The notes: generated from the letters alone by a model not told the origin. DNA of 38,745 nucleotides from JANLVJ01 sp031363945 (GCA_031363945.1 JANLVJ010000012.1:1-38745); one strand, 5' to 3'. Positions 1 to 9,252 are shown, numbered from the stretch's first letter. Numbers and translations are program-made.

Positions 1-1
1 G

Positions 2-2056
2 GTTGATAATCTCGAAGGTTTTCCCGAATCAATCAGGTTTTTGAAGAAAAATGCTGCCTGGCTAAAGAATACTCCCCTGCTGTCTGATATAATTTTCTGT
101 GCCGAGAAATACAGGGTGCCCATCGAGAATTTTCTTGAGCCGTATATGAATTATTATGTGGCAGATACCCGTGAGGATGCCTTAAAAGCCATACAGCTAC
201 TCGGAAATGCGGAAAAAGGCAGAGCCAATCTCTTCTTTCTGGAAGCATTTACTTGCCCTACCCCTGATTCAGGGCCCACACCTAGTGGCTGCATTCAGGC
301 CCTTGAAGTACTTGAAGTAGAGGCCCAGTATGAAGGTCTGGTAAAATACCTCTTTAAAGATGTGTACCTGAAACTGACTGATACAGCCGACAATCAGGGT
401 TCAGACCTGCAGCAGGGTACACTGATCGATAGCTTGGGGCGGTATATATCGTCAAGCGTGCATTTATCAGGAGGCTCAGTGGGCCTATTTGAAGGTAAGC
501 GTATTGGCAGGGCCAAGAACCTGGAAGTATTGCAGCGGGAAATCATTGACCTTGAAAAGCAGATTACCGTAACTAAGACCGATCAGGAGCTCATTGCCGA
601 AAGTCTGCAGCAAAAGAAGTCTGAAGCCGGCAAGCTCAATAGCCGCCAGTTAAGAGAAGAAATAAGTACCATCAATTCTTCCCGTGCCGGGGTTGAAGCC
701 CGTAAAGAACAGTTCGAAGTATTCATCAAGAGTAACTTCGAGCGTAAAGAAGATATAGCGGCCAAACTTGCTGAAATAGCCGTACAGCAGCAAGACCTTT
801 TGCCCCTGATCAGCCAGCTAAAAGAAGAGCAGTATGCCTTAGGCCTTGAACTAAGTGCCATAGAGCAGGAATTTCAGCAATCGACAGAGATTCTGTCAGA
901 AGTTTCACAGCTTTTTAATACCCGAAATATTGTTTTTCACCAGCAGCAGAATAAGCTCTCGGGAATCGAAAAAGAACTCGAGTATAAAGAAATCAACCAG
1001 GAACAACTCGACGAGAAACAGGAGAAAAATACCGTTGAGCTTGCCGAGGCCCTGACAAAACTAGATACCCTGCTGCAGAGTACAGATAATAAAGACACAG
1101 ATCTGATCGAACTCTACCAGCAAAAAACTGCGCTTGATAAAGGGCTGCGCGAGATTGAAGAAGACTACTTTAAAAGTAAGGGTGATATCTCAACCCTTGA
1201 GCAACAGATTCTTGAAAGCCGCCGGAAACGTGAGAATAATGAGGCCCTGATACAGGCGCTGAATGAGAAGCTCACCGAGCTGAATATGGAAATGCACGGC
1301 TTGAAAGAAAGGCTCGCTGTTGAATTTTCAATTGATACCGATAACCTGCCTGAGCCGGCCGAAGGGCAGGAAATTGCCACTGAACAGCAGACTGAAGAAC
1401 TCAAGAGACGCAATGAGAAGGTAAAAGCACAGATTGATTCATTCGGTGCCATCAACCCCCTGGCTATGGAAGCCTATACCGAGATGGATGAACGCTTTCA
1501 GTTCATAAACGGGCAGAAAGATGATCTGCTCAAGGCCAGGAAGTCACTGCTTGAAACAATCCAGGAAATTGATGATACGGCCAGGATCAAGTTTTTAGAA
1601 TCATTCAATAAGATCAGGGAGAATTTTATCTTAGTCTTCAGGTCGCTCTTTAATGAAGAAGATTCCTGTGACCTGATTTTAAGCGATGCGGCAAATCCAC
1701 TCGAATCAGATATTGATATTCTGGCCATGCCCAAGGGTAAGAAACCCCTTACCATTAACCAGCTGTCAGGCGGTGAGAAAACCCTTACGGCAACCGCGAT
1801 CTTATTTTCACTTTACCTGCTCAAGCCGGCGCCCTTCTGCATCTTTGATGAAGTCGATGCCCCACTTGATGATTCGAATATTGATAAGTTCAACTCAATC
1901 ATCCGCAAGTTTTCTGACCAGTCACAGTTTATCGTAGTCAGTCATAATAAACGCACAATTGCCTCTACAGATGTCATTTACGGCATTACCATGGTTGAGC
2001 CAGGTGTGTCACGTATTGTGCCGGTTGATCTGCGAACGGTAGAAACCGCAGAATAA
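2..2056 (+). CDS. smc: Chromosome segregation protein SMC, C-terminal part (5' end outside window)
   Basis: C-terminal portion of an SMC ATPase, which organises and segregates the chromosome as a dimer. The reading frame is open to the window edge, so the N-terminal Walker A head and first coiled-coil arm lie upstream. Visible parts are a hinge-like region in roughly the first 150 residues (rich in N-E-A and G-Y/L-F segments), a long Glu/Gln/Lys-rich coiled coil to about residue 480, then the C-terminal head. The head carries the ABC signature LSGGEKTLTA followed by a Walker B segment, CIFDEVDAPLDD, and a D-loop/switch ending in VVSHNKRT. A TTG at position 41 could be mistaken for a start, but the codons before it continue the protein (…EGFPESIRF…). 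The gene ends at TAA, convergent with the ABC transporter gene. Family assignment is very secure; the exact residue numbering of the whole protein cannot be given. Confidence 0.95.
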   Translation, partial: VDNLEGFPESIRFLKKNAAWLKNTPLLSDIIFCAEKYRVPIENFLEPYMNYYVADTREDALKAIQLLGNAEKGRANLFFLEAFTCPTPDSGPTPSGCIQALEVLEVEAQYEGLVKYLFKDVYLKLTDTADNQGSDLQQGTLIDSLGRYISSSVHLSGGSVGLFEGKRIGRAKNLEVLQREIIDLEKQITVTKTDQELIAESLQQKKSEAGKLNSRQLREEISTINSSRAGVEARKEQFEVFIKSNFERKEDIAAKLAEIAVQQQDLLPLISQLKEEQYALGLELSAIEQEFQQSTEILSEVSQLFNTRNIVFHQQQNKLSGIEKELEYKEINQEQLDEKQEKNTVELAEALTKLDTLLQSTDNKDTDLIELYQQKTALDKGLREIEEDYFKSKGDISTLEQQILESRRKRENNEALIQALNEKLTELNMEMHGLKERLAVEFSIDTDNLPEPAEGQEIATEQQTEELKRRNEKVKAQIDSFGAINPLAMEAYTEMDERFQFINGQKDDLLKARKSLLETIQEIDDTARIKFLESFNKIRENFILVFRSLFNEEDSCDLILSDAANPLESDIDILAMPKGKKPLTINQLSGGEKTLTATAILFSLYLLKPAPFCIFDEVDAPLDDSNIDKFNSIIRKFSDQSQFIVVSHNKRTIASTDVIYGITMVEPGVSRIVPVDLRTVETAE

Positions 2057-2162
2057 GTTGGGTGGAAGAAGGTTATTGAATTAGTAGCCGGCCCGTAGTA
2101 TTTGTGTGGCTGGTTGTTGGTATCAGAATTTGATCTTGTGAAACAAGGTTGCTTATTTCCTT

Positions 2163-2816
2163 CTAAACTACCATTACACCATCTTTCATACGCAGTTGCC
2201 GGTCAGCAATAGCTGCTAGCTGTGCATTATGGGTAACGATGATAAAGGTCTGGTTTAACTTTGCCCTGAGATCTAATATCAATGCATGCAGTTCTTCTGA
2301 ATTGCGGGAATCAAGATTTCCCGAAGGCTCATCGGCCATGATAATAGCAGGTGAATTAATCAGGGCCCTGGCAATGGCAACACGCTGCTGCTCACCACCC
2401 GAGAGTTCTGATGGCTTATTTCCTGAACGGGCCGAAACCCCCAGTACCGAGAGCAATTCAGCAGCCCGGTCTTCAATCGCTTTTCTGGGCTTCCCCGAAA
2501 TATAACCCGGGATACATACATTTTCAATGGCTGTAAATTCAGGTAGCAAGTGATGAAACTGAAACACAAAGCCTATTTTCTCATTTCTAAATTTACTAAG
2601 CTGACGGGGTGATAAGGCTTCAACAGCGATATCATCTATCAATAAACTGCCGCTATCAGGACGGTCAAGCGTACCCAGAATATGCAGCAGTGTACTTTTA
2701 CCAGCACCCGACTCACCAACGATTGAAATAATTTCACCCCGGGCGACATCAAGATCAAGGCCCCTGATGACTTCTAATGATGCATATGATTTACGAATAC
2801 CTCTGGCTTTTAACAT
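2163..2816 (-). CDS. lolD: ABC transporter ATP-binding protein, LolD/MacB-type
   Basis: A 217-residue ATPase subunit of an ABC transporter. It has Walker A GESGAGKST near residues 34-42, the signature LSGGEQQRVAIARAL near 138-152, Walker B IIMADEPSG just after it, and an H-loop in VTHNAQL. Length and sequence (FQFHHLLPEFTAIENV after the Q-loop) fit the LolD/FtsE/MacB group that energises lipoprotein release or MacB-like export. No permease gene is adjacent, which is common for LolD homologues in Bacteroidota, so the partner cannot be read from context. The gene is convergent with smc and stands alone. The symbol is by family resemblance only; a MacB-type or other export role is possible. Confidence 0.9.
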   Translation of the reverse strand: MLKARGIRKSYASLEVIRGLDLDVARGEIISIVGESGAGKSTLLHILGTLDRPDSGSLLIDDIAVEALSPRQLSKFRNEKIGFVFQFHHLLPEFTAIENVCIPGYISGKPRKAIEDRAAELLSVLGVSARSGNKPSELSGGEQQRVAIARALINSPAIIMADEPSGNLDSRNSEELHALILDLRAKLNQTFIIVTHNAQLAAIADRQLRMKDGVMVV

Positions 2817-2869
2817 CCCTGTGAATATAGGGGTTAATATAGTAAAATGATTAAAGGCCGGGTTGGGGC

Positions 2870-2988
2870 AACTAGCGGCAAATGCCCGAAGGCTGTGTTA
2901 ACTAGCGGCAAATGCGTGCCTGCATGGGTTTGGGTATGCCTGACCCGGCTTAAACCTGTTCAGGCCAGGTTAAGGCAACTAGCGGCAA
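2870..2988. repeat. Three copies of a 12-bp motif AACTAGCGGCAA
   Basis: The motif AACTAGCGGCAA occurs at 2870-2881, 2900-2911 and 2977-2988 in the gap between the divergent lolD-like gene and sucC. Copies 1 and 2 are also followed by ATGC and all three are preceded by G/T-rich sequence. Spacing is uneven (30 and 77 bp start to start), so this is not a simple tandem array. Its position upstream of both genes would suit a protein-binding site, but it may equally be an interspersed intergenic repeat. No promoter could be assigned with confidence. Confidence 0.6.
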
Positions 2989-3048
2989 GAGATTTCAATT
3001 AGTCTATGCCGATTCAAATTAAACGTTATTTTTACCAAAAAAAATTAA

Positions 3049-4239
3049 ATGAATATTCACGAATATCAGGGAAAGTCGATATTAAAAAGCTTCGGCGTAC
3101 GTATTCAGGAAGGCATTGTTGCCAATACTCCTGAAGAAGCTGTTGAAGCAGCAAAGAAGTTGCAGGCTGAAACTGGTACAAGCTGGTGGGTGATAAAAGC
3201 CCAGATTCATGCTGGTGGCCGTGGTAAAGGTGGAGGTGTCAAGCTTGCCAAGAGTCTTGACGAAGTAAGAGAAAGAGCTACCCAGATTCTGGGCATGCAG
3301 CTAATTACGCACCAGACAGGCCCGGCAGGCAAAAAAGTAAATAAGATTCTCGTTGCCCAGGATGTTTACTATCCAGGTGAAACCCCTACCAAAGAATATT
3401 ATATGAGCGTGTTGATGAACCGTACCGCTGGCCGTAATATCATCATGTATTCAACAGAAGGTGGAATGGACATTGAAGAAGTGGCCGAGCATACACCTGA
3501 GCTGATTTTCAAAGAAGAAATTGACCCATCAGTAGGTTTACAGGCTTTTCAAACCCGTAAGATTGCCTTCAACCTGGGTTTAAGTGGCGAGGCTTTAAAA
3601 GAGATGACCAAGTTTGTGGCATCGCTCTATAAAGCCTATGAAACGACTGACTCAGCCATGTTTGAAATCAACCCGGTTTTAAAAACTTCTGATAATAAGA
3701 TACTAGCTGTTGATGCCAAGGTAAACCTTGACGACAATGCGTTATACCGTCATGCTGATTATGCGGCCATGCGTGATGAAAGTGAAGAAGATCCTACTGA
3801 AGTTGAAGCCACTAAGTCAAACTTGAACTATGTGAAGCTTGATGGCAATGTTGGCTGTATGGTCAATGGTGCAGGTCTTGCAATGGCAACCATGGATATT
3901 ATCAAACTTGCCGGTGGTGAGCCAGCAAACTTTCTGGATGTTGGTGGATCAGCTAGTGCAAAAACTGTAGAGGCAGCCTTCCATATCATTCTGAAAGACC
4001 CAAATGTAAAGGCTATTCTGATTAATATCTTTGGTGGTATTGTTCGTTGTGACCGTGTTGCCCAAGGCGTTATTGACGCCTATGGTAATATAGGTAATAT
4101 TACTATCCCTATTATCGTTCGCTTGCAGGGAACCAATGCTGCAGAAGCCAAAAAACTGATTGATGATTCAGGCCTGAAAGTATTTTCAGCCATTGAATTA
4201 AAAGAAGCAGCAGACCTGGTTAAGCAAGTGCTTGCCTAA
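3049..4239 (+). CDS. sucC: Succinyl-CoA ligase (ADP-forming) beta subunit
   Basis: SucC, 396 residues, the nucleotide-binding beta subunit of succinyl-CoA synthetase. It interconverts succinyl-CoA and succinate with substrate-level ATP (or GTP) formation in the TCA cycle. The N-terminus MNIHEYQGKSILKSFGV is the family hallmark and fixes the start. The ATP-grasp domain follows, with KAQIHAGGRGKGGGVKLAK near residues 47-65. The C-terminal CoA-ligase domain includes the Gly-rich NVGCMVNGAGLAMATMD and the nearly invariant INIFGGIVRCDRVAQG. The length is close to the usual 385-400. The alpha subunit gene sucD is not adjacent, so it must lie elsewhere, an arrangement common in Bacteroidota. A YciO/Sua5-type gene follows 42 bp downstream on the same strand. 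Confidence 0.97.
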   Translation: MNIHEYQGKSILKSFGVRIQEGIVANTPEEAVEAAKKLQAETGTSWWVIKAQIHAGGRGKGGGVKLAKSLDEVRERATQILGMQLITHQTGPAGKKVNKILVAQDVYYPGETPTKEYYMSVLMNRTAGRNIIMYSTEGGMDIEEVAEHTPELIFKEEIDPSVGLQAFQTRKIAFNLGLSGEALKEMTKFVASLYKAYETTDSAMFEINPVLKTSDNKILAVDAKVNLDDNALYRHADYAAMRDESEEDPTEVEATKSNLNYVKLDGNVGCMVNGAGLAMATMDIIKLAGGEPANFLDVGGSASAKTVEAAFHIILKDPNVKAILINIFGGIVRCDRVAQGVIDAYGNIGNITIPIIVRLQGTNAAEAKKLIDDSGLKVFSAIELKEAADLVKQVLA

Positions 4240-4281
4240 AGCCAATACAAGGCAGGTTATTATTCAACTAATCAAAGAAAT

Positions 4282-4902
4282 ATGCTGATCCAGCTATATC
4301 CGGAAAATCCTGCCGAAAAAAAAATGGAACAAATTGTACAATGCCTCCGCTCAGGGGGCATTGTCATTTACCCGACAGATACTATTTATGGTCTGGGCTG
4401 TGATATTACCAACCAGAAAGCGATAGAAAAAATCTGCCGTATCAAAGACATTAAACCAGCAAAAGCAAATTTCTCCTTTGTTTGCTATGACCTCAGCCAT
4501 ATAGCAGACTATACCAAGCCCGTTGACAGTACGACCTTTCGCCTGCTAAAGAAAGCCTTGCCAGGGCCCTTCACCTTTATCTTCAACGCCAGTTCACTTG
4601 TACCCAAGATGCTGCACCAGAATAAGAAGACAGTCGGAATCAGGGTACCCGATAATGCTATCGCCCGTGAACTGGTACGAATGCTTGGTAACCCCATACT
4701 TTCAACCTCACTGCGTGATGATGATGAGATTCTTGAATATTCTACTGACCCTGAGCTGATCCATGAAAAATACAAAGACCTTGTAGATATTGTAATTGAT
4801 TCAGGATACGGCGGTAACGAACCATCAACCATTGTTGACTGCACAAAAGATGGCTTTGAAATCATCAGACAGGGAAAAGGGAATTTAGCAGAGTTTTTGT
4901 AG
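4282..4902 (+). CDS. Threonylcarbamoyl-AMP synthase family protein (YciO/Sua5/YrdC)
   Basis: A 206-residue single-domain YrdC protein. The family makes L-threonylcarbamoyl-AMP from threonine, bicarbonate and ATP for the t6A37 modification of ANN-decoding tRNAs. Visible hallmarks are GGIVIYPTDTIYGLGCD near residues 26-42, a Lys-rich KDIKPAKANFSFVCYDLS stretch, the KALPGPFTFIF motif, TVGIRVPD, and the C-terminal PSTIVDCT. The NFSFVCYDLS segment and total length resemble the YciO branch more than TsaC; biochemical proof of t6A activity is weaker for YciO. It lies 42 bp after sucC on the same strand and could be cotranscribed. Start ATG 4282 fits the family length. Confident of family, less so of enzymatic role. 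Confidence 0.9.
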   Translation: MLIQLYPENPAEKKMEQIVQCLRSGGIVIYPTDTIYGLGCDITNQKAIEKICRIKDIKPAKANFSFVCYDLSHIADYTKPVDSTTFRLLKKALPGPFTFIFNASSLVPKMLHQNKKTVGIRVPDNAIARELVRMLGNPILSTSLRDDDEILEYSTDPELIHEKYKDLVDIVIDSGYGGNEPSTIVDCTKDGFEIIRQGKGNLAEFL

Positions 4903-5086
4903 GGGTGATTATAGGCTCAACTTAGTCAAGGCTAATGCGCTGCAGGAGTGGGTATTTCGTGAAAATGAGTTATAGACCGTGAAAAATGAGTACGAATTGA
5001 GGTATACACAGCATTAATAGAATAGAGCTGTTTTTTATGAATAGAAGCCAGTCGGGGACGGAAATCAATACCTGCCAGACCGGATA

Positions 5087-5332
5087 TTGCAGCCATTTAT
5101 CCCTTCTAAAATGGACTCACTAATTAAAGCCGTTGAATTTGAACGAAGAAGAGAATGGACTCCTACTGAAGTAAAGTATTTCGATTTTAGGATTGACCAG
5201 GTAAAAGACTTATTAAACAAGCGAGGTGTTTCCTCGGCAATCTTTATGAAAGACATAAAGGAAATTATTGAGCCAAATCTGGATTCTTTGACAGAATATG
5301 ATAAAAAACAAAAACAACGGCCAAGGCTTTAA
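5087..5332 (+). CDS. Small hypothetical protein
   Basis: An 81-codon ORF from a TTG, or 73 codons from the ATG at 5111, which I find the more natural start. The product is highly charged and mostly helical in character (…DFRIDQVKDLLNKRGVSS…), with a basic tail KKQKQRPRL, no signal peptide and no membrane segment. I do not recognise a family. It sits at the start of the low-GC accessory patch between the YciO gene and the propeller lipoprotein. The composition is protein-like, but the ORF is short and may be a remnant. Confidence 0.4.
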   Translation: MQPFIPSKMDSLIKAVEFERRREWTPTEVKYFDFRIDQVKDLLNKRGVSSAIFMKDIKEIIEPNLDSLTEYDKKQKQRPRL

Positions 5333-5715
5333 CCTGTTTTAATAGGGGTCGCCTCACGAAACGGAATATATTGCACGTTAAGTTCAAGTTTTAGCTTCTA
5401 ATGCCCTGAGAATTGAATATATAGGCTCAAGCTCGTACAAATTTTCTACAGCGAAGTCGTGGCAGCTTTTTTACTAAGTTTTAATTTACCCAACTTTTGA
5501 GAAATGAGCCATTTGATAATTGCTTGGTAATACAAAAGATACATAAATTTGTTATTCGCTATTTGTACACTTAAATATTATATATCGTGCGCTTCTGGAT
5601 TTTTTCTTTTCTTTCGCATCGCTTTAATTACATCTACCTCTTTTAATTTATACTTTCTTGCTTTTTAACTGTAAATGGTTACGCCTGAAAGGCTGTCAAA
5701 TTCCTTGTTGTTACT
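5333..5715. other. Non-coding gap at start of accessory patch
   Basis: 383 bp without a credible gene. The sequence is AT-rich, and short open stretches near 5399-5475 look vaguely protein-like but lack a start and are interrupted by stops. No RNA gene, inverted repeat with a T tract, or recognisable promoter was found. It probably holds the promoter of the lipoprotein gene at 5716. Confidence 0.5.
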
Positions 5716-6732
5716 ATGAAATCGACTCTTACTACATTGATTTTACTGCTTGTTCTATTTTCAGCTTGCAAAAAACAGCCTCATTCCCCGGGTCTTCCAT
5801 TACCAGTGGGAAATAATTGGGCATATATCTCTGCACCAGGTGAAGGAGATTTTTTCGCCTTAAAGTTTTCTTCGCCTAAAACGGGCTACATTTTTGGAGA
5901 TGGAAGTAATGGGCAATTCCTTTTGAAATCTATTGATGATGGTTTAACTTGGAATATCATCAAACAATTCAGTTTCGATTTCCTTCCAAAGTTCTTTTGT
6001 TTTACGCCTGCATCAGACGATACGATATTACTAGCGCGCAATAAATTTTACGCTTCTGTTGATGGCGGACAATCCTGGAACCCAATTCAGAATCCTCAGG
6101 ATTCCTTTTTTGCTCAGGAGTTGATTACCGTTCCAGGTCACACACGCTATTCCTTGGCTAATAGCACTTTATATAGGCAACATGGCGGGTCTAATTGGAC
6201 TTTGATTAAAACATTTGCAGTACCCGGGTATAGTTTAATACAATTCACCGATAGCCTTACTGGATTTGTTGGAGGAGGAAATTTTGTTGAGAAAGATGCG
6301 AATAAAACGGGTACATCATACGGCTTATTGTCTAAAACCATAGATGGCGGAAAGTCTTGGACGCAAATTGACACCGGGTTCTGGGAAACAAAAACGCAAC
6401 GATTTCGGCAAATCGTTGCGTTTTCTTTCGTCAACAATTCTGTTGGTTTTCTTGCAACGGATGACGGATCGCTGGAAATGACCGCTGATGGGGGCATTAG
6501 TTGGTTCATAGTCAATAAAAAATTGGGGGGATTCGTAACAGATATGGTCTTCACTTCACCGAAGACTGGTTACTATATTTTGGGAAACGATATCTATGTA
6601 ACAACGGATGGCGGCCTCACGACAAGCATAGATATGCATTCTACCTCAACATTATCAAAGTTTTATTCGGGATCAAATGGAATTTTTGCTGTCGGAAATA
6701 ATCACACAATACTAAAAAGGAAATCTAATTAA
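5716..6732 (+). CDS. Ycf48-like / sialidase-like beta-propeller lipoprotein
   Basis: A 338-residue predicted lipoprotein. The hydrophobic leader ends in the lipobox LFSAC with the acylated Cys near residue 18, followed by KKQ. The mature part contains recurring Asp-box-like blades spaced about 50-70 residues apart: DDGLTW, DGGQSW, DGGKSW, DGGISW and DGGLTT. This is the pattern of photosystem-assembly-factor Ycf48/BNR-type beta propellers, which in non-photosynthetic Bacteroidota are extracytoplasmic proteins of unknown function. A broken M4 peptidase gene starts 17 bp downstream on the same strand. Codon use is AT-richer than in neighbouring core genes, which suggests acquired DNA. Function beyond protein or sugar binding should not be assumed. 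Confidence 0.75.
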   Translation: MKSTLTTLILLLVLFSACKKQPHSPGLPLPVGNNWAYISAPGEGDFFALKFSSPKTGYIFGDGSNGQFLLKSIDDGLTWNIIKQFSFDFLPKFFCFTPASDDTILLARNKFYASVDGGQSWNPIQNPQDSFFAQELITVPGHTRYSLANSTLYRQHGGSNWTLIKTFAVPGYSLIQFTDSLTGFVGGGNFVEKDANKTGTSYGLLSKTIDGGKSWTQIDTGFWETKTQRFRQIVAFSFVNNSVGFLATDDGSLEMTADGGISWFIVNKKLGGFVTDMVFTSPKTGYYILGNDIYVTTDGGLTTSIDMHSTSTLSKFYSGSNGIFAVGNNHTILKRKSN

Positions 6733-6749
6733 ATCAAAAAACGACCCTT

Positions 6750-7853
6750 ATGAAAAATCATGTTTGTTTAACTGGCGCTCTAATGTTAATGGCTTCCATG
6801 CTTCTTTCAACAACATTATGGGCTCAAAAAGCTACTGGCGTAAAAATTGGCTCCAAGGGCATGTATTCCGAAGAAACTATTTTTTTTGGGAGTTCTGATA
6901 TTCCAGGGTTTCAAAAAGGAATAATAACAATTTTCATTGATAGTACAAAAAGTGAGAAAATCTCAGCGGGCAAATTACTTTCACAAGAGACAGGCAATAA
7001 CGGCATTGTCCATTATAAATGGCAACAATTTCTTCATGGAATCCCCATTGATAGAGCCATTTATATACAGCACGTCAAAGGAGAAAATATACTTTCTCAA
7101 GGCGGTCTTTGGGTAAAGGATTCTACTCGACTTCCATCAGCTATGCCTAGGCTTTCTAAACAAGAAGCAATAAAAAACGCCCTGGATTTTACCGGCGCAA
7201 AAGTCTATAAATGGGAAATACCCGCCGAAGAAGCCCTTCTTAAAGAAATAACGCATGACAAAAATGCAACCTATTACCCGCAACCATCACTGATATACTT
7301 TAGTGGGGATGGAGAGATGAATATCGCTGCAATGCGCCTGGCCTATGTACTTGAGGTATATGCCAACAGTCCATTAAGCAAAAAGGAAATATTCGTTGAT
7401 GCAATCAGCGGAAAAATTTTGGGTGTCAGGCAAAAACTTTATGATGTCGACGTTAATGCAAACACTCAGACTGCCTATAGTGGGTTGCAACAGATAACAA
7501 CGGATCAGGTGAGTAACAATCTATATAGATTACGTAGTGCTAACCGGGGCAATGGCATTGTCGTTTTAAATATGTCTGGCCAAGGAATGAATTACGGAGG
7601 AGCTACTGATTTCACTAATTCCTCCACTACCTGGAGCACTTTTAATCCGGCTATAGATCGGTATGCCACTGATGCCATGTGGGGACAACAAAAAACCTAT
7701 GACTTTTATAAAACAACTTTTAATAGAAACAGTGTTGATAATGCCGGCCTAGCGCTATATGGCTATGTGCATACAAACCTGGTTGCTTTCGGTTTTTCGA
7801 ATAATATTAATGCATTCTGGGATGGATCTAAAATTGCCATTTGTGAATTTTGA
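6750..7853 (+). pseudogene. M4 (thermolysin-family) metallopeptidase, truncated before the active site
   Basis: 367 codons with a signal peptide (MKNHVCLTGALMLMASMLLS, cleaved near …LWAQ), an FTP-like propeptide region around residues 45-110, a PepSY-like segment (LAYVLEVYANSPLSKKEIFVDAISGKILG) near 190-225, and the beginning of the M4 catalytic domain with ATDAMWGQQKTYDFY and NNINAFWDGSKI near the end. In intact M4 enzymes the NA-W-G segment is followed by a G-D-G motif and then HExxH plus a distal Glu that bind zinc. Here the frame diverges into AICEF and stops. No HExxH is found in any frame downstream to 8110. The propeptide and prodomain could still be secreted, but no peptidase activity is expected. 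It follows the propeller lipoprotein by 17 bp. Confidence 0.8.
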
Positions 7854-7919
7854 TTATCTAAAGTAAAAAAACAGATTGCTTATCAAGATTTAAAAAGAAA
7901 TAGATGTTGATCGTTAAAT

Positions 7920-8042
7920 ATGATGGTGGAAGGAGCCCAGTCTCAAGGATTATTGGAATTCGAAATGCAGACACAGTCTGGAAGTAAACCTTCAATAAAT
8001 TTAACATTGAGAACTTATTTCTTACAGAGAGCGCTATCTTAA
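7920..8042 (+). CDS. Possible 40-codon ORF, uncertain
   Basis: A 40-codon ORF (MMVEGAQSQGLLEFEMQTQS…LQRALS) begins 67 bp after the truncated peptidase. No family is recognised and no ribosome binding site is obvious. Its hydrophilic composition is compatible with a real peptide or with the tail of a gene whose front has been deleted. Listed only because it is the sole open stretch in the 266-bp gap before the GIY-YIG relic. Confidence 0.15.
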   Translation: MMVEGAQSQGLLEFEMQTQSGSKPSINLTLRTYFLQRALS

Positions 8043-8073
8043 TTTTATATATTGAGCTAGCGCTATTTTAATT
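8030..8073. repeat. 15-bp near-perfect direct repeat around AGCGCTAT
   Basis: AGCGCTATCTTAATT at 8030-8044 recurs with one mismatch as AGCGCTATTTTAATT at 8059-8073. The period is 29 bp, and AGCGCT is itself palindromic. It lies in the AT-rich gap between two broken genes, so it may be an operator-like pair or scar sequence. Nothing else supports a function. Confidence 0.4.
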
Positions 8074-8119
8074 CCTACCGTATCGAAATAATATTTTATA
8101 GACATCCCTACCCTATTAT

Positions 8120-9077
8120 TTATGACCTCTTTCCCTTGATCATAAGGTCTTTAATAAATTCGGTGTTTATTGCTTGATTTACTTCAAACGCTTTCAAGGT
8201 TGGGCCCCATGGTAGTTTCCACTCCGTAAGGCCGTTTGAACTTCTTCCAAGGATAATTGCTGCCGCTGTTGAGGCACTGGTAAAGATATAGTCTTCAGTA
8301 AATTCGAGAGTTTCCCCTACTTGTTTAAGAATTTGAGTTGCTAATAATTGTGCCCTTCTGGCTATTAATGAAATAGCCAGCGATCGCATTTCAATTATTG
8401 TTGCCTTAGATCCTTTTAAGACCAGAAAACCATCTGGGACAGGCTCACCTTGTGCATCTGCTCCATTCTGAGATTTGATAGTAAAAATCTGAGATAAAAC
8501 TTCGTTGCGACCCTCTCTTTTAGAATCAAAGATTTTATGCCCGAGGGTACTTACAAGCACTTTGATATTTTCAAGAAAAACTTCCATCTCTGACCGGTCT
8601 GATTCAGATAAGGATGATTTGGTTGGAATAACCGAGTTTTCAACTTTATATTCTCGCTAATAACGCTTTCTCTGAGACATGATTAACAAGTTTAAGGATT
8701 TTACACTTTAACCTACTGTTCTCCTAACTTTGTCAACTCCACCCGTCTTTGCTCATAAAGACAATAACTTCACTCCAGTAGTCATTAGAATTCAAGTGTG
8801 AATTTAACCGGGTTAAGATTGATTCTGCTTCACCAATATATATCAGCTCATCGCCTTGTTCATCTTTACCCAGAAGAAAATAAACTCCGGGATTTTGTAA
8901 GTCTTCGCGGTCGGTGCAATCCTTAATTTCCGTTCGGGGAATTCTGTAAGCCTTACCAGACCAATTAGAAAGCTCGGAACTAATTCTACCATTTGCATCC
9001 CCTTCAATCATAAATAATTTAATGGTTTTTCCCTGGGTCATTGGATAATTGATATTTATAATCAGATCTTCAAGCAA
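8120..9077 (-). pseudogene. GIY-YIG domain / DUF4357 protein, frameshifted
   Basis: Two ORFs on the minus strand are the halves of one GIY-YIG–DUF4357 protein (about 300 residues when intact). The front piece (9077-8733) has the N-terminal module …GRISSELSNWSGKAYRIPR and the GIY-YIG core GVYFLLGKDEQGDELIYIGEAE. The back piece (from 8587, ending 8120) has DUF4357 features (GEPVPDGFLVLKGSKA, TAAAIILGRSSNGLTEWK). The 145 bp between them still encode the missing middle in shifted frames: VELTKLGEQ, then NSRLKCKILKLVN…EKALLAR, then EYKVENSVIPTKSS…SDRSEME, which leads in frame into the back piece. At least two indels are therefore needed to rebuild the protein. Such proteins are nuclease-like and often poorly characterised. 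Inactive as read, unless the window has base errors here. Confidence 0.8.
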
Positions 9078-9252
9078 GATCGGGTTTAAAATTCAAATAA
9101 TTATACAAGTGCACTAAACGTTCAGCGACAGCCGGGTCAAACTCGAACAGGAAAAAATGACTTAAACTTTTGTCGAGGCTGAACTCAGGTTAATACTAAA
9201 TAGTTATTTATAAACCGAATAGACTGCCTTTCAGGTTTTTATTTCAGTTTTT

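Noticed and set aside
583..861. Antisense ORFs within smc and other long genes
   Set aside because: Ser/Leu-rich translations without motifs, opposite to clearly coding frames.
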